This document shows, one piece after another, positions 7,409-15,643 of a DNA stretch of 64,000 nucleotides. Every line of letters starts with the position of its first letter. Position 1 is the stretch's first letter. Source of the DNA: an uncultured Muribaculaceae bacterium (GTDB taxonomy: Bacteria; Bacteroidota; Bacteroidia; Bacteroidales; Muribaculaceae); assembly GCA_910587075.1 (NCBI GenBank), contig CAJUKE010000003.1:49454-113453 (forward strand), in the 5' to 3' direction. The position numbers were made by a program, and so were the translations under genes. A model generated the notes under the pieces. It did not search any database. It worked only from the letters and a program-made list of their open reading frames with translations, and was not told the DNA's origin.

Positions 7409-8770
7409 TCAGAGGTGCGAGGGTGAGAACCGCGCGGCCAGGGGGGTATGGTCGCCGGGGAATTTGCCGCGGTTGTAGGCCAGGTCGCCGTTCACCCAGG
7501 TCTGTTCTACCTTGAAGCGCAGGTGGGTTCCCTCGTAGGGGGTCCAGCCGCAAGGGCTTATAACCTTCGATGCGTCGAGGGTGTAGTCGGCGTCGGGATC
7601 GACCACGGCCAGGTCGGCCCAGTAGTTGGGGCGGATGAAGCCTCGGCGGTCGATGTTGAAAATGCGCGCCGGGTTGTGGGCCATCTTCTCCACCACGTCC
7701 TCGTAGGTGAAGCATCCGCGGTTGGCGAGCTGGAGCATCAGCGGGAGCGCGAACTGGGCCGAGGGCATCCCTGAGGCGGCCTTGAGGGCGTTGTTGACGC
7801 GCTTCTGCACGAGCTGGTGCGGGGCGTGGTCGGTTCCAATGGTGTCGATCACTCCGTCGGCCACGGCGTGGCGCAGCGCCTTGCGGTCGGCGGCGTCCTT
7901 GATGGCCGGGTTGCATTTGGTGAGTCCGCCGGTGGCCTCAACCGACTCGTGGTCGAAGTATAGGTAGTGAGGGCAGGTCTCGGCGGTGATGAGTTTCCCC
8001 TCGACGGCTCCGGCTGAGAAGAATTCGAGCTCGTCGGCGGTGGTGATATGGAGCACATGCAGGCGCGCGCCGGTTTCGCGGGCGAGCTCCACGGCGCGGC
8101 GCGTGGCCTCGACGCAGGCTTCGCGGGAGCGCACCAAATGGTGCAGCCCGACCGGGATACCCTCCGGGTACTGCTCCGACAGGAGCGCTTTCTGCCGGGC
8201 GATTTCGCGCTCGCTTTCGGCGTGCACGGCTATGACTCCGGGATATTCCTCGAATAGGCGGCGTATTGACTCATCATTGTCGACCAGCATATTCCCCGTC
8301 GACGAGCCCATGAAGAGCTTCACGCCGGGTATGCGCGTGTGGTCGGCTTCGAGCAGTTGGTCTATGTTGTCGGCGGTGACGCCGAGGTAGAAGGCGTAGT
8401 TGGCCATCGACGACTCCGCGGCCCGCTCCATCTTGTCGCGCCACGCTTCGAGGGTTGTTGTCGCGGGGATGTTGTTGGGCATGTCGAAGTATGTGGTGAC
8501 CCCTCCGGCCACGGCGGCCATGCTCTCGGAGTGGATGTTCCCTTTTTCGGCGAAACCCGGCTCGCGGAAGTGGACGTGGGTGTCGATGAAGCCGGGAAGC
8601 ACCATCTTGCCCCTGAGGTCGTAAACCTCGTAGTTCTCGCGGGAGATCTCCGCCGGGTCAATGACGCCACCCTCGACCTTGCGGATAAGGCCGTCGACTA
8701 TGGTGATGGAGCCCCGGAAGCGGAGCCCGTCATTGAAAATAAGTCCGTTGCAGAGTATCTTGGGTTTCAT
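7409..8770 (-). CDS. pyrC: Dihydroorotase
   Basis: A 453-residue amidohydrolase that interconverts carbamoyl aspartate and dihydroorotate in de novo pyrimidine synthesis. The metal site is complete: DTHVHFREPG near residue 55, the carboxylated lysine in GVKLFMGSSTGN, HAES, LHVLHITTADE and GTDHAPH. The length and HFREPG place it in the larger class I-like group rather than the short E. coli type. Hydantoinase or allantoinase are the alternatives, but the motif set fits dihydroorotase best. The upstream frame is open further, but ATG 8770 (MKPKILCNG) gives the family N-terminus. The gene follows the mannosyltransferase by 35 nt, an arrangement seen in other Bacteroidales. Confidence 0.9.
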   Translation of the reverse strand: MKPKILCNGLIFNDGLRFRGSITIVDGLIRKVEGGVIDPAEISRENYEVYDLRGKMVLPGFIDTHVHFREPGFAEKGNIHSESMAAVAGGVTTYFDMPNNIPATTTLEAWRDKMERAAESSMANYAFYLGVTADNIDQLLEADHTRIPGVKLFMGSSTGNMLVDNDESIRRLFEEYPGVIAVHAESEREIARQKALLSEQYPEGIPVGLHHLVRSREACVEATRRAVELARETGARLHVLHITTADELEFFSAGAVEGKLITAETCPHYLYFDHESVEATGGLTKCNPAIKDAADRKALRHAVADGVIDTIGTDHAPHQLVQKRVNNALKAASGMPSAQFALPLMLQLANRGCFTYEDVVEKMAHNPARIFNIDRRGFIRPNYWADLAVVDPDADYTLDASKVISPCGWTPYEGTHLRFKVEQTWVNGDLAYNRGKFPGDHTPLAARFSPSHL

Positions 8771-8805
8771 GGCGGTAGCGGTTAGGAGGGGGCGCGCCCC
8801 GGGAG

Positions 8806-9597
8806 TCAGGCTCCGGGTTTGCGGGGGTATTTGCGTCGCCAGGAGTCGATTTTCAGCTGAATTACCCCGAAGAGGGCCTCGCCGAAGATGCCTGTCGACA
8901 TTTTCGATGTGCCGAGCACGCGGTTCACGAACACGATGGGCACCTCGCCTACGCGGAAGCCGCATTTGTGGGCGGTGAACTTCATTTCGATCTGGAAGGC
9001 GTAACCCTTGAAGCGTATTTTGTCAAGCTCCATGGTGCGGAGCACCTCGGCGCGGTAGCATGCGAAACCGGCGGTGGTGTCGCACACGGGCATGCCGGTG
9101 ATGAGCCTTACGTATTTCGACGCGAAGTAGCTCATAAGCACCCGGCCCATAGGCCAGTTGACCACGTTGACCCCGGTGAGGTAACGCGACCCCACGGCCA
9201 TATCCATCTCGCCGGAGGCCACGGCTTCGCGCAGTTTGAGCAGGTCTTGCGGGTTGTGCGAGAAGTCGGCGTCCATCTCGAAGATGTACTCGTAACCCTC
9301 GTCGAGGGCCCGGCGGAACCCTTCGATGTAGGCGGTGCCGAGGCCGAGCTTGCCGGCACGTTCGATGATCATAACTCTGCCGGGGTGGCGCTCCATCTTC
9401 TCCTTGACGATGGCGGCGGTGCCGTCGGGCGAGTTGTCGTCGACCACCAGCACGTCAAACCGCACGGGGAGTGCGAGCACGGCCTCGATAATGGCCGCGG
9501 CGTTCTCCCGCTCGTTGTACATCGGGATGATTACGACGGAGTCGCTGCCGCTTTTGGCGGCGGCTCCGGCGGTGGCTGGTGTCTGGTTGGTGCTCAT
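8806..9597 (-). CDS. Polyprenol monophosphomannose synthase-like GT2 glycosyltransferase
   Basis: A 263-residue family 2 glycosyltransferase of the DPM1 type, expected to move mannose (or another hexose) from a nucleotide sugar to a lipid phosphate at the cytoplasmic face of the membrane. The donor-binding motifs are visible: VVIIPMYNERENAAAII, VVDDNSPDGT and the DxD-like EMDADFSHNP. It has no C-terminal membrane domain, unlike the larger GtrB-type enzymes. With manC at 10605, which makes GDP-mannose, it could form a supply line for surface glycans or glycoproteins; that link is inference. Confidence 0.85.
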   Translation of the reverse strand: MSTNQTPATAGAAAKSGSDSVVIIPMYNERENAAAIIEAVLALPVRFDVLVVDDNSPDGTAAIVKEKMERHPGRVMIIERAGKLGLGTAYIEGFRRALDEGYEYIFEMDADFSHNPQDLLKLREAVASGEMDMAVGSRYLTGVNVVNWPMGRVLMSYFASKYVRLITGMPVCDTTAGFACYRAEVLRTMELDKIRFKGYAFQIEMKFTAHKCGFRVGEVPIVFVNRVLGTSKMSTGIFGEALFGVIQLKIDSWRRKYPRKPGA

Positions 9598-9635
9598 TCA
9601 ACGCGAAGTTACGAACCTATTTCAACAAGGCCAAA

Positions 9636-10415
9636 TTATCTACTCTGTTTTTTGCCCTCCGGGGGTGTTTCGAGGCTCGCCAGGGTGGCTTCCACCCCGG
9701 GAGTGGGCCTTATCTCGAACGCCCGGCGGAGGTACCCGGCGGCGAGTTGACGCAGCCCCGCGGCCTCCGGCCCGGCTGCTTTCGCGGCCCTCAAGGCGTA
9801 GAGGTTCCCCAGTTCGAGCAGCGCGTTGTAGTCGGCCGGGTCGAGTTCGAGCACCCTTTGGTATGTCGCTGCCGCGAGGTCGGCGTTTCCGGTGAGCATC
9901 TCCCCCTGGGCCTTGGTAGAGAGGAAGCCGATGTTGTCGGGCGAGCCCTGGAGCATGATGTCGGCGTAGGCAGTCATATTGGGGCCGTCGCGGCGGAATT
10001 CGTAGTAGCGCAGCAGGTAGGCGTTGACCGTGCGCCTCATCCAGGGGTGCTCCTCCTTGATGTCGAGCAGAAAGTGCTCGTAGAGGTCGGAGCGCCCCAG
10101 CCCGAAGCTCGTTGAGCGCACGTTGGCGAACACCGAGTCGAACGGCACATGGTGGTCGAGCGCCATATCGAACAGGCGCGCCGCGGCTATGGTGTCGCCG
10201 GCCATGCTCCCGGCCACGATGGCCCTGCCGTAGGTGCGGGCCACCCGCGGACGCTCGTCGAGCATCAGGTCGTAGGTGGCGGCGGCCTGCGCCCACTCGC
10301 GTTGGCTGAAGTAACGGTCGGCCTTCAGTTCGAGCTGGGGGTAGGGGCTTACTGCGAAAGCCGCGGCTGAGGCCGCGAGCAGTATGGCTGAGAGCGATTT
10401 GCGGAGTGATGTCAT
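9636..10415 (-). CDS. Secreted tetratricopeptide-repeat protein
   Basis: A 259-residue protein with an N-terminal signal peptide (about residues 1-22) and several TPR-like helical pairs. The clearest are near residues 30-60 (ELKADRYFSQREWAQAAATY) and 180-240 (AATYQRVLELDPADYNALLE). It is presumably periplasmic or surface-exposed and works in protein-protein contact, but no partner is evident. It is the first gene of the minus-strand run that continues through 5967, 38 nt before the mannosyltransferase gene. Confidence 0.8.
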   Translation of the reverse strand: MTSLRKSLSAILLAASAAAFAVSPYPQLELKADRYFSQREWAQAAATYDLMLDERPRVARTYGRAIVAGSMAGDTIAAARLFDMALDHHVPFDSVFANVRSTSFGLGRSDLYEHFLLDIKEEHPWMRRTVNAYLLRYYEFRRDGPNMTAYADIMLQGSPDNIGFLSTKAQGEMLTGNADLAAATYQRVLELDPADYNALLELGNLYALRAAKAAGPEAAGLRQLAAGYLRRAFEIRPTPGVEATLASLETPPEGKKQSR

Positions 10416-10534
10416 GGCTTGGGCATATGCGCGCTTTCCGAGGCATCGTTTGGTGGCCGCGGAAAGAGGGATTACTACTATAACAAACGAGCGGTTCGTT
10501 TGTTCGGCGAAGTTAAAAAAATAATCGCAAATTC

Positions 10535-10565
10535 TTGCTTCTGGGAGCGAAAAGTGTTAACTTAG
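10535..10565 (+). promoter_or_regulatory. Promoter for manC (TTGC-N19-TAACTTAG)
   Basis: TTGC at 10535-10538 is followed after 19 nt by TAACTTAG at 10558-10565, one base from the TAnnTTTG consensus. The predicted transcript start near 10572 leaves a leader of about 33 nt. The spacing equals that of the promoters at 5836, 15526, 50558 and 62059. Confidence 0.5.
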
Positions 10566-10604
10566 CGTCAACATACTACAATCTGATCAAGACATCAACT
10601 CCCC

Positions 10605-11687
10605 ATGGTTAATACTCACCGTTATTGTGTGATTATGTGCGGAGGCATCGGTAGCCGTTTCTGGCCCTACAGCCGCGCCTCCCGTCCGAAACAGTTTATC
10701 GACTTCTTAGGCACTGGGCGCTCGCTGCTCCAGATGAGCTACGACCGCATTCTCGACATAGTGCCCCGCGAGAACGTGGTGATCCTTACCAACGAGCAGT
10801 ACGCCTCGCTGGTGCGCGAGCAGCTCCCCGAGCTCCGCGACGACCAGATTCTCCTCGAACCGGCGCGCCGCAACACCGCTCCCTGCATCGCCTGGGCGGC
10901 TTACCATATCGCCGCCCGCGACCCCGAGGCGAGCATCATCGTGGCTCCGAGCGACCACCTCATAACCCGCGAGGCCATGTTCCGCGAGTCGGTGCTCGCC
11001 GGGTTCGATTTTGTCGAGGCCAACGACGCCCTGCTCACCCTCGGCATCAAGCCTACCCGCCCCGAGACGGGCTACGGCTATATCCAAGTAGGCGCGCCTG
11101 TGAGTGGCGACATCCATAAAGTCAAGACTTTCACCGAGAAACCCCATCTGGAGCTCGCCAAGGTGTTCCTCGAAACAGGCGAGTTCTTTTGGAACTCCGG
11201 CATTTTCCTCTGGAAGGCCGAGACGATTATCAAGGCGCTCAGGGAGCACGCTCCCGACGTGGCCGGCACGTTCGATGCCGGGGCCGCGGCTTTCGGCACC
11301 CCGGAGGAGACGCGCTTCATCAGCGAGAATTTCCCCGGCTGCATGAGCATCTCCATCGACTTCGCAGTTATGGAGAAGGCGAAGAACGTATATGTGGAGT
11401 GCGTTGATTTCGGCTGGAGCGACCTCGGTACCTGGAGCGCGCTCTACGACAACTCGCCCAAGAACCCCGACAGCAACGTAACCCAGAACTGCAGCGTGAT
11501 CGCCTACAATTCAACGGGCAATATCTTCGCCGTGAACGGCGAGAAGCTCGTGGTGGTCGACGGGTTGAAGGACTATATAGTCGCCGACGCTGGCGACGTG
11601 CTCCTGATTTGCCCCAAGGCCGAGGAGCAGCGCATCAAGCAGATGGTTAACGACGCCAAGCTCGCCTACGGCGACAAGTATCTGTAA
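10605..11687 (+). CDS. manC: Mannose-1-phosphate guanylyltransferase
   Basis: A 360-residue nucleotidyltransferase that makes GDP-mannose from GTP and mannose-1-phosphate. The pyrophosphorylase signature CGGIGSRFWPYSRASRPKQF is at residues 12-31; later come FTEKPHLE and NSGIFLWKAE, also typical. It lacks the C-terminal cupin isomerase domain of the bifunctional ManC/AlgA type, so it is the single-activity form. GDP-mannose feeds surface polysaccharide mannosylation and GDP-fucose synthesis. It stands alone on the plus strand between two minus-strand groups, with its own promoter and a strong terminator. Confidence 0.93.
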   Translation: MVNTHRYCVIMCGGIGSRFWPYSRASRPKQFIDFLGTGRSLLQMSYDRILDIVPRENVVILTNEQYASLVREQLPELRDDQILLEPARRNTAPCIAWAAYHIAARDPEASIIVAPSDHLITREAMFRESVLAGFDFVEANDALLTLGIKPTRPETGYGYIQVGAPVSGDIHKVKTFTEKPHLELAKVFLETGEFFWNSGIFLWKAETIIKALREHAPDVAGTFDAGAAAFGTPEETRFISENFPGCMSISIDFAVMEKAKNVYVECVDFGWSDLGTWSALYDNSPKNPDSNVTQNCSVIAYNSTGNIFAVNGEKLVVVDGLKDYIVADAGDVLLICPKAEEQRIKQMVNDAKLAYGDKYL

Positions 11688-11709
11688 CCTCCGAAGGATA
11701 TAATACGCG

Positions 11710-11754
11710 AGTGTCAGACACTCTTCCCCTTTGCCGGGCGGAGTGTCTGACACT
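11710..11754. terminator. Inverted repeat between manC and sirtuin gene
   Basis: AGTGTCAGACACTC at 11710-11723 pairs perfectly with its complement at 11741-11754 over a 17-nt loop, between convergent genes. Each arm is itself an odd palindrome (GTGTC-N-GACAC), so each could also fold or bind protein alone. Termination is the likeliest role. Confidence 0.75.
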
Positions 11755-11775
11755 TCGTCTATTTTATGATGCGTG

Positions 11776-12462
11776 TTAGTTTTCGCCGAGAAGTTTCGCC
11801 AGGCGCTCCACTCCGGCGGTCGCGGGGAGGGGAATCACGGTTACCCCGGCAGGCACCGCGGCCGGCTTGGGGTCGATGTAGTACACGGGCACCCCGGGGC
11901 GCACATAATGCAGCAACCCGGCGGCGGGGTACACGTTGAGCGAGGTGCCGATAACCACAAACACGTCAGCCTCCTGTACCAGTTCGATAGCGGGCTCGAT
12001 GTTGGGCACCGCCTCCTGGAAGAACACGATGTGGGGGCGCACCAGGTGGCCGTCAATCATCGTCGCGGGGGTGGTTTCGAGCGCTTCGGGGCGCAGGGTG
12101 TACACCTTTGTCTCGTCATCGATAGCCCTGACCTTCATCAGTTCGCCGTGGAGGTGGAGCACGTTCTTCGACCCGGCGCGCTCGTGCAGGTCGTCGACAT
12201 TCTGTGTGATCACATACACGTCGTAATCCTTTTCAAGCTCGACCAGCCCGAGGTGTCCGGCGTTGGGTTTGGCCGCGATCAGGTCGCGGCGGCGCGCGTT
12301 GTAGAAGTTATGCACGAGTTCGGGGTCGCGCACGAAACCGTCGTGCGAGGCCACGTCCATCACGTTGTAGTTTTCCCACAGACCTCCCGAGTCGCGGAAG
12401 GTGCTGATACCGCTTTCGGCGCTCATTCCGGCGCCGGTTGAGATTACGAGTTTCTTTTTCAT
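11776..12462 (-). CDS. Sir2-family NAD-dependent protein deacylase without zinc cysteines
   Basis: A 228-residue sirtuin that removes acyl groups from lysines using NAD+. The NAD-binding GAGMSAESGISTFR is at residues 10-23, QNVDDLHERAG near 87-97 and the catalytic His at 105 (LHLHGEL). The Tyr-x-x-Arg pair of class III (desuccinylase-type) sirtuins is present (Y54, R57 in FYNARR). The four zinc cysteines of most sirtuins are missing; the whole protein has no cysteine. This reduced form is, to my knowledge, seen in other Bacteroidetes. It is the last gene of the Lrp/glycosyltransferase group, 44 nt after the small membrane protein gene. Confidence 0.88.
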   Translation of the reverse strand: MKKKLVISTGAGMSAESGISTFRDSGGLWENYNVMDVASHDGFVRDPELVHNFYNARRRDLIAAKPNAGHLGLVELEKDYDVYVITQNVDDLHERAGSKNVLHLHGELMKVRAIDDETKVYTLRPEALETTPATMIDGHLVRPHIVFFQEAVPNIEPAIELVQEADVFVVIGTSLNVYPAAGLLHYVRPGVPVYYIDPKPAAVPAGVTVIPLPATAGVERLAKLLGEN

Positions 12463-12506
12463 GGCGAAGTGTGTTGTAGGAATAACTCTTTACAGGGCAC
12501 CCGGGT

Positions 12507-12812
12507 TCAAATTCGCGACAGTGCCTGGCCCAGGAGGGCGAAGGCGAGGTAGAACAGGCAGAGGTGGCTGACCACCAGCAGTGCCAGGATAATCCACGTC
12601 ATATAGGTGCGCCGCCCGTAGCACTGCCAGGCCAGGAAGCCGGAGCAGAGCACATAGCAGGGGTAGAACCATATGAGTCCGCGGGCTATGGCGTCGGCCC
12701 GCTCGGCCACCTGCAGAATCCAGGGGAACGAGAGCCCGGGAACCATGCAGAGCACTATTATGACCCACATCCACCAGGGCACCCTTGGCTTTTTATCGGT
12801 AAGGTCGCTCAT
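12507..12812 (-). CDS. Small membrane protein, three predicted helices
   Basis: A 101-residue protein with three hydrophobic stretches (about residues 12-32, 43-62 and 70-95) and a short charged N-terminus. I do not recognise the family. The start codon overlaps the stop codon of the epimerase gene in an ATGA, which indicates translational coupling and makes this a real gene in spite of its size. Its context suggests a membrane role linked to the glycosyltransferase and epimerase upstream, but nothing in the sequence defines it. Confidence 0.75.
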   Translation of the reverse strand: MSDLTDKKPRVPWWMWVIIVLCMVPGLSFPWILQVAERADAIARGLIWFYPCYVLCSGFLAWQCYGRRTYMTWIILALLVVSHLCLFYLAFALLGQALSRI

Positions 12813-13864
12813 CGGTTTTTCGCTTTGTTTTTCTCTTCGAGGTATGCCTTCACGGTGGCGCGGATGCCGTCGCGGAGCGAGAAGCGCGGGTCGAAGCCGA
12901 AGTCGCGCTTGGCGTCGGAGATGTCGGCGTTCCAGTTACGCTGGCGCATGATTTTGAATTTGTCGCGGTTGAGGGTGGAGGGCTTGAGCCGCGCCTGCCC
13001 GATTTTCTCGGCGACGTACGACGCGATCCACACCAGCGGCATTGGGAGCCGCACTGGAATCACGAACTTCGCTCCGAGCTCCTCGGCCACGATGCTCCGG
13101 AACTCCTTCTGCGTGTAGGCCCGGTCCTCGGAAATGATGTATTTCTTCCGCTCTACTCCCGATTCGAGGGCGCGGAACATGGCTTCCACGAGGTCGTCGA
13201 CGTAGATGAAGGTGAGCATCTGCTTGCGCAGCCCCACCGAGAAGTCGAAGTGGCGGTCGATGGCCTGGATCATCATCAGATAATCCTTTTCGTGGGGGCC
13301 GTAGACCCCCGTGGGGCGGAAAATGATCCAGGGTATCCCCGAGAGGTGTTCGAGATACTGCTCAGCTTTGATTTTCGACAGGCCGTAGCGGGTATTGGGT
13401 TCGGGCACCATGTCGGAGGTCAGCGGCGCGTAACCTTTCTCGTCGCCGGGGCCCAGGGCTGAGAGCGAGCTCATGAACAGGAGGCGCCGCGGCACCTTAC
13501 CGGCGGCTTTGAGGGTCTCGACAAACGCGCGCAGGTACTCGAAATTCACCTTGTTGAATTCCGGGAACCCTCCGGCGGCCTTGGTGGCCCCGAGGTTGTA
13601 AATGATGTAGTCCCAGGGTTCTGTCTCGGCTATGGCGCGCTCCATCTGGGCCTTGTCGTCGTAGTCGAGCACCAGGAACTTGAACGCGGGGTTGTCGAGG
13701 TAGCGGCGCGAGGTGGTTTCGCGCACGGCGGCGGTAACGTCCATTCCGCGGCGCGCCCCTTCGGCGCATATGAATCCGCCGATGAATCCCCCGGCGCCCA
13801 CTACGAGGAGCCGCTTCCCTTCGAGAGAGATTTTAGGGGTGTGGGTATGGTTATTTTCTTGCAT
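12809..13864 (-). CDS. NAD(P)-dependent epimerase/dehydratase (extended SDR)
   Basis: A 351-residue extended short-chain dehydrogenase/reductase. The Rossmann motif GAGGFIGG is at about residues 23-30 and the catalytic YGLSK (Tyr-x-x-x-Lys) lies in NTRYGLSKIKAE. The C-terminal part is the substrate domain. Relatives act on nucleotide-sugar or sterol-like substrates; the substrate cannot be read from the sequence. The start overlaps the end of the glycosyltransferase gene by 14 nt and its stop overlaps the next start by 4 nt, so the three genes are tightly coupled. A role in surface-glycan precursor making is an inference from that. Confidence 0.85.
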   Translation of the reverse strand: MQENNHTHTPKISLEGKRLLVVGAGGFIGGFICAEGARRGMDVTAAVRETTSRRYLDNPAFKFLVLDYDDKAQMERAIAETEPWDYIIYNLGATKAAGGFPEFNKVNFEYLRAFVETLKAAGKVPRRLLFMSSLSALGPGDEKGYAPLTSDMVPEPNTRYGLSKIKAEQYLEHLSGIPWIIFRPTGVYGPHEKDYLMMIQAIDRHFDFSVGLRKQMLTFIYVDDLVEAMFRALESGVERKKYIISEDRAYTQKEFRSIVAEELGAKFVIPVRLPMPLVWIASYVAEKIGQARLKPSTLNRDKFKIMRQRNWNADISDAKRDFGFDPRFSLRDGIRATVKAYLEEKNKAKNR

Positions 13865-15002
13865 TGTATTCGGCTATTGCTTGGCGGTAGACCTCCATTG
13901 TCTGCCGGGCCATGTCGGCATCGTTGAACCGCCCGACGTAGGCGCGCCCTTCGGCGGCGACACGGGCGCGTTCCTCGGGGTAGTTGAGGAAACGGGCGGC
14001 CACGCGCCCCCAGGCTTCGGCGTCGTCGGGGGCGATCGCGGGGGCCGAGGGGCCTCCGGCCTCTTCGAGGCATGAGCCGGTGGCCACGATGGCGGGGGTG
14101 CCGCAATAGAGGCTTTCGATCACCGGGATTCCGAAACCCTCGAAACGCGATGTGTAGGACGAGCATACCGCCCCGGCGTACAGCGCCGGGAGGTCGGCAA
14201 ACGGGGCGTTGTCGATAAACCTCACCCTCGCGCCGAGGTTGTTGTCGGCTATGAAGCGGTCGAGGTCGGCCTGGTATTCGGTCTGCCGCCCGACGATTAC
14301 GAGCGACAGTTCCTCCGGGGCGTGGAGGAGCCCCTTGATGGCCAGCAGTTGATTCTTGCGGCGCTCGACGGTGCCGATTGACACGATGTAGGGTCCCTCG
14401 ATGCCGTACTTGGCCAGCACCGCCGCGGTGTCAGCGGGGGAGGGGGGAGTGTGGAACTGCGAGGCGCACCCCTGGTATACGATGCTGATCTTCGCCTGGT
14501 CAACGCCGTAGAAGTCCACTATGTCGCGGGCAGTGCACTCCGATATGGCTATTATCCGGGTCGCGTTGCGGGCCGCGCGGGCGAACTTGTAGTCGTATAT
14601 GGCCCGGTCGATGGCGGCGTAGCATTCGGGGAAGTGTCGGAAAATGACGTCGTGGATGGTCACTACCGAGGGCTTGCCGAGCGCGTCGATGTCGAGCGGC
14701 AGCTCGCCCGAAAGCCCGTGGTAAAGGTCCACGCCGTCGCGGCGCGCCTGGGCGGTGACCCCGCCGCGCACGCGCCACACCCCCGGAAACGCTTTCCAGG
14801 CCCCTTTGTCGGGGGTGCGGAGCTCGACGTTGGCAAGCTCCCTAACGGGCTTTAGCCTGGGGTTGTCGGAGAGCGAGGGGGTGTAAAGCAGGTAGCGGTT
14901 GTCGGGATAACGTCCGGCAAGGAGCTCCACGGCCAGGCGCGAGTAGTTGCCCAGCCCGGTATTGTTTTTCACGGCTCGTTTGCCGTCGTATCCGATAATC
15001 AT
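13851..15002 (-). CDS. Glycosyltransferase family 4
   Basis: A 383-residue GT-B retaining glycosyltransferase. The N-terminal domain opens with IIGYDGKRAVKNNTGLGNYS, and the C-terminal donor domain has SIGTVERRKNQ and the E-x7-E-type motif FEGFGIPVIESLYCGTPAI. It resembles mannosyltransferases of the WbaZ/MtfB kind, but donor and acceptor are not certain. It follows the Lrp regulator by 28 nt and overlaps the epimerase gene. With manC nearby, mannose transfer to a surface glycan is plausible, not proven. Confidence 0.88.
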   Translation of the reverse strand: MIIGYDGKRAVKNNTGLGNYSRLAVELLAGRYPDNRYLLYTPSLSDNPRLKPVRELANVELRTPDKGAWKAFPGVWRVRGGVTAQARRDGVDLYHGLSGELPLDIDALGKPSVVTIHDVIFRHFPECYAAIDRAIYDYKFARAARNATRIIAISECTARDIVDFYGVDQAKISIVYQGCASQFHTPPSPADTAAVLAKYGIEGPYIVSIGTVERRKNQLLAIKGLLHAPEELSLVIVGRQTEYQADLDRFIADNNLGARVRFIDNAPFADLPALYAGAVCSSYTSRFEGFGIPVIESLYCGTPAIVATGSCLEEAGGPSAPAIAPDDAEAWGRVAARFLNYPEERARVAAEGRAYVGRFNDADMARQTMEVYRQAIAEYNARK

Positions 15003-15030
15003 GGCTTAGCTGGCAGGGGTGTTTGGTTGG

Positions 15031-15501
15031 TTATTCCGTGCGCAGGGGTATGGTGCGGTATATCGAGTTGTCGAGCGAAATGAGGGTCTCGGTGCCGGTA
15101 ACGCCCGGAATCATCTGTATCTTGCGGTTGAGAAGGTCCATGAGGTGCTCGTTGTCGCGCACGAAGAGCTTTACCATCATGGTATAGGGACCGGTGGTGA
15201 AGTGGCACTCCACTACTTCGGGAATCTTCTCCAGTTCGGGCACGACGGTCGAGTAAAGGGCGCCGCGTTCGAGGTTCACCCCGATGTAGGTGCAGGTCGA
15301 GTAGCCGAGTTTCTTGGGGTTCACGGTATATCCCGAGCCGGTGATGATGCCGAGGTCGATCATGCGCTGGATGCGCTGGTGGATTGCCGCGCGGGATACG
15401 CCGCACTCCTGTGCCACGTCCTTCGAGGGGATTCGGGCGTTGTGCATGACGATCGAGAGTATCTTTCGGTCGAGGTTGTCGATATTGTCGATTTTTTCCA
15501 T
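15031..15501 (-). CDS. Lrp/AsnC-family transcriptional regulator
   Basis: A 156-residue regulator with an N-terminal winged helix (LDRKILSIVMHNARIPSKDV, HTH near residues 28-48) and a C-terminal RAM ligand-binding domain ending with VTGTETLISLDNSIYRTI. Family members bind amino acids and assemble as octamers. The start at 15501 (MEKIDNIDNLDRK) is chosen because the longer frame adds a hydrophobic stretch foreign to the family and runs through the promoter. It heads the minus-strand group of glycosyltransferase, epimerase, membrane protein and sirtuin. Confidence 0.9.
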   Translation of the reverse strand: MEKIDNIDNLDRKILSIVMHNARIPSKDVAQECGVSRAAIHQRIQRMIDLGIITGSGYTVNPKKLGYSTCTYIGVNLERGALYSTVVPELEKIPEVVECHFTTGPYTMMVKLFVRDNEHLMDLLNRKIQMIPGVTGTETLISLDNSIYRTIPLRTE

Positions 15502-15525
15502 AAATGTATGTGTGCGAATTTTCCG

Positions 15526-15556
15526 CAAAATTAGCAAAATGCCGCCAAATAAGCAA
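15526..15556 (-). promoter_or_regulatory. Promoter for the lrp-like gene (TTGC-N19-TAATTTTG)
   Basis: On the minus strand TTGC (15556-15553) is followed after 19 nt by TAATTTTG (15533-15526), a perfect -7 consensus. The predicted transcript start near 15519 gives a leader of about 18 nt before ATG 15501. Confidence 0.65.
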
Positions 15557-15643
15557 GAAAATGCGCCCAATGGCTCGTTTCGTAGAGTGAATCACCTCAT
15601 TTGTTCAGCGATTTACCGCAAACGGGGTGATTTCTAAAGTTTG

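Noticed and set aside
15590..15632. Possible hairpin AATCACC/GGTGATT after the histidine kinase gene
   Set aside because: Seven-base stem, about 30-nt loop and no T-run; too weak to call a terminator.
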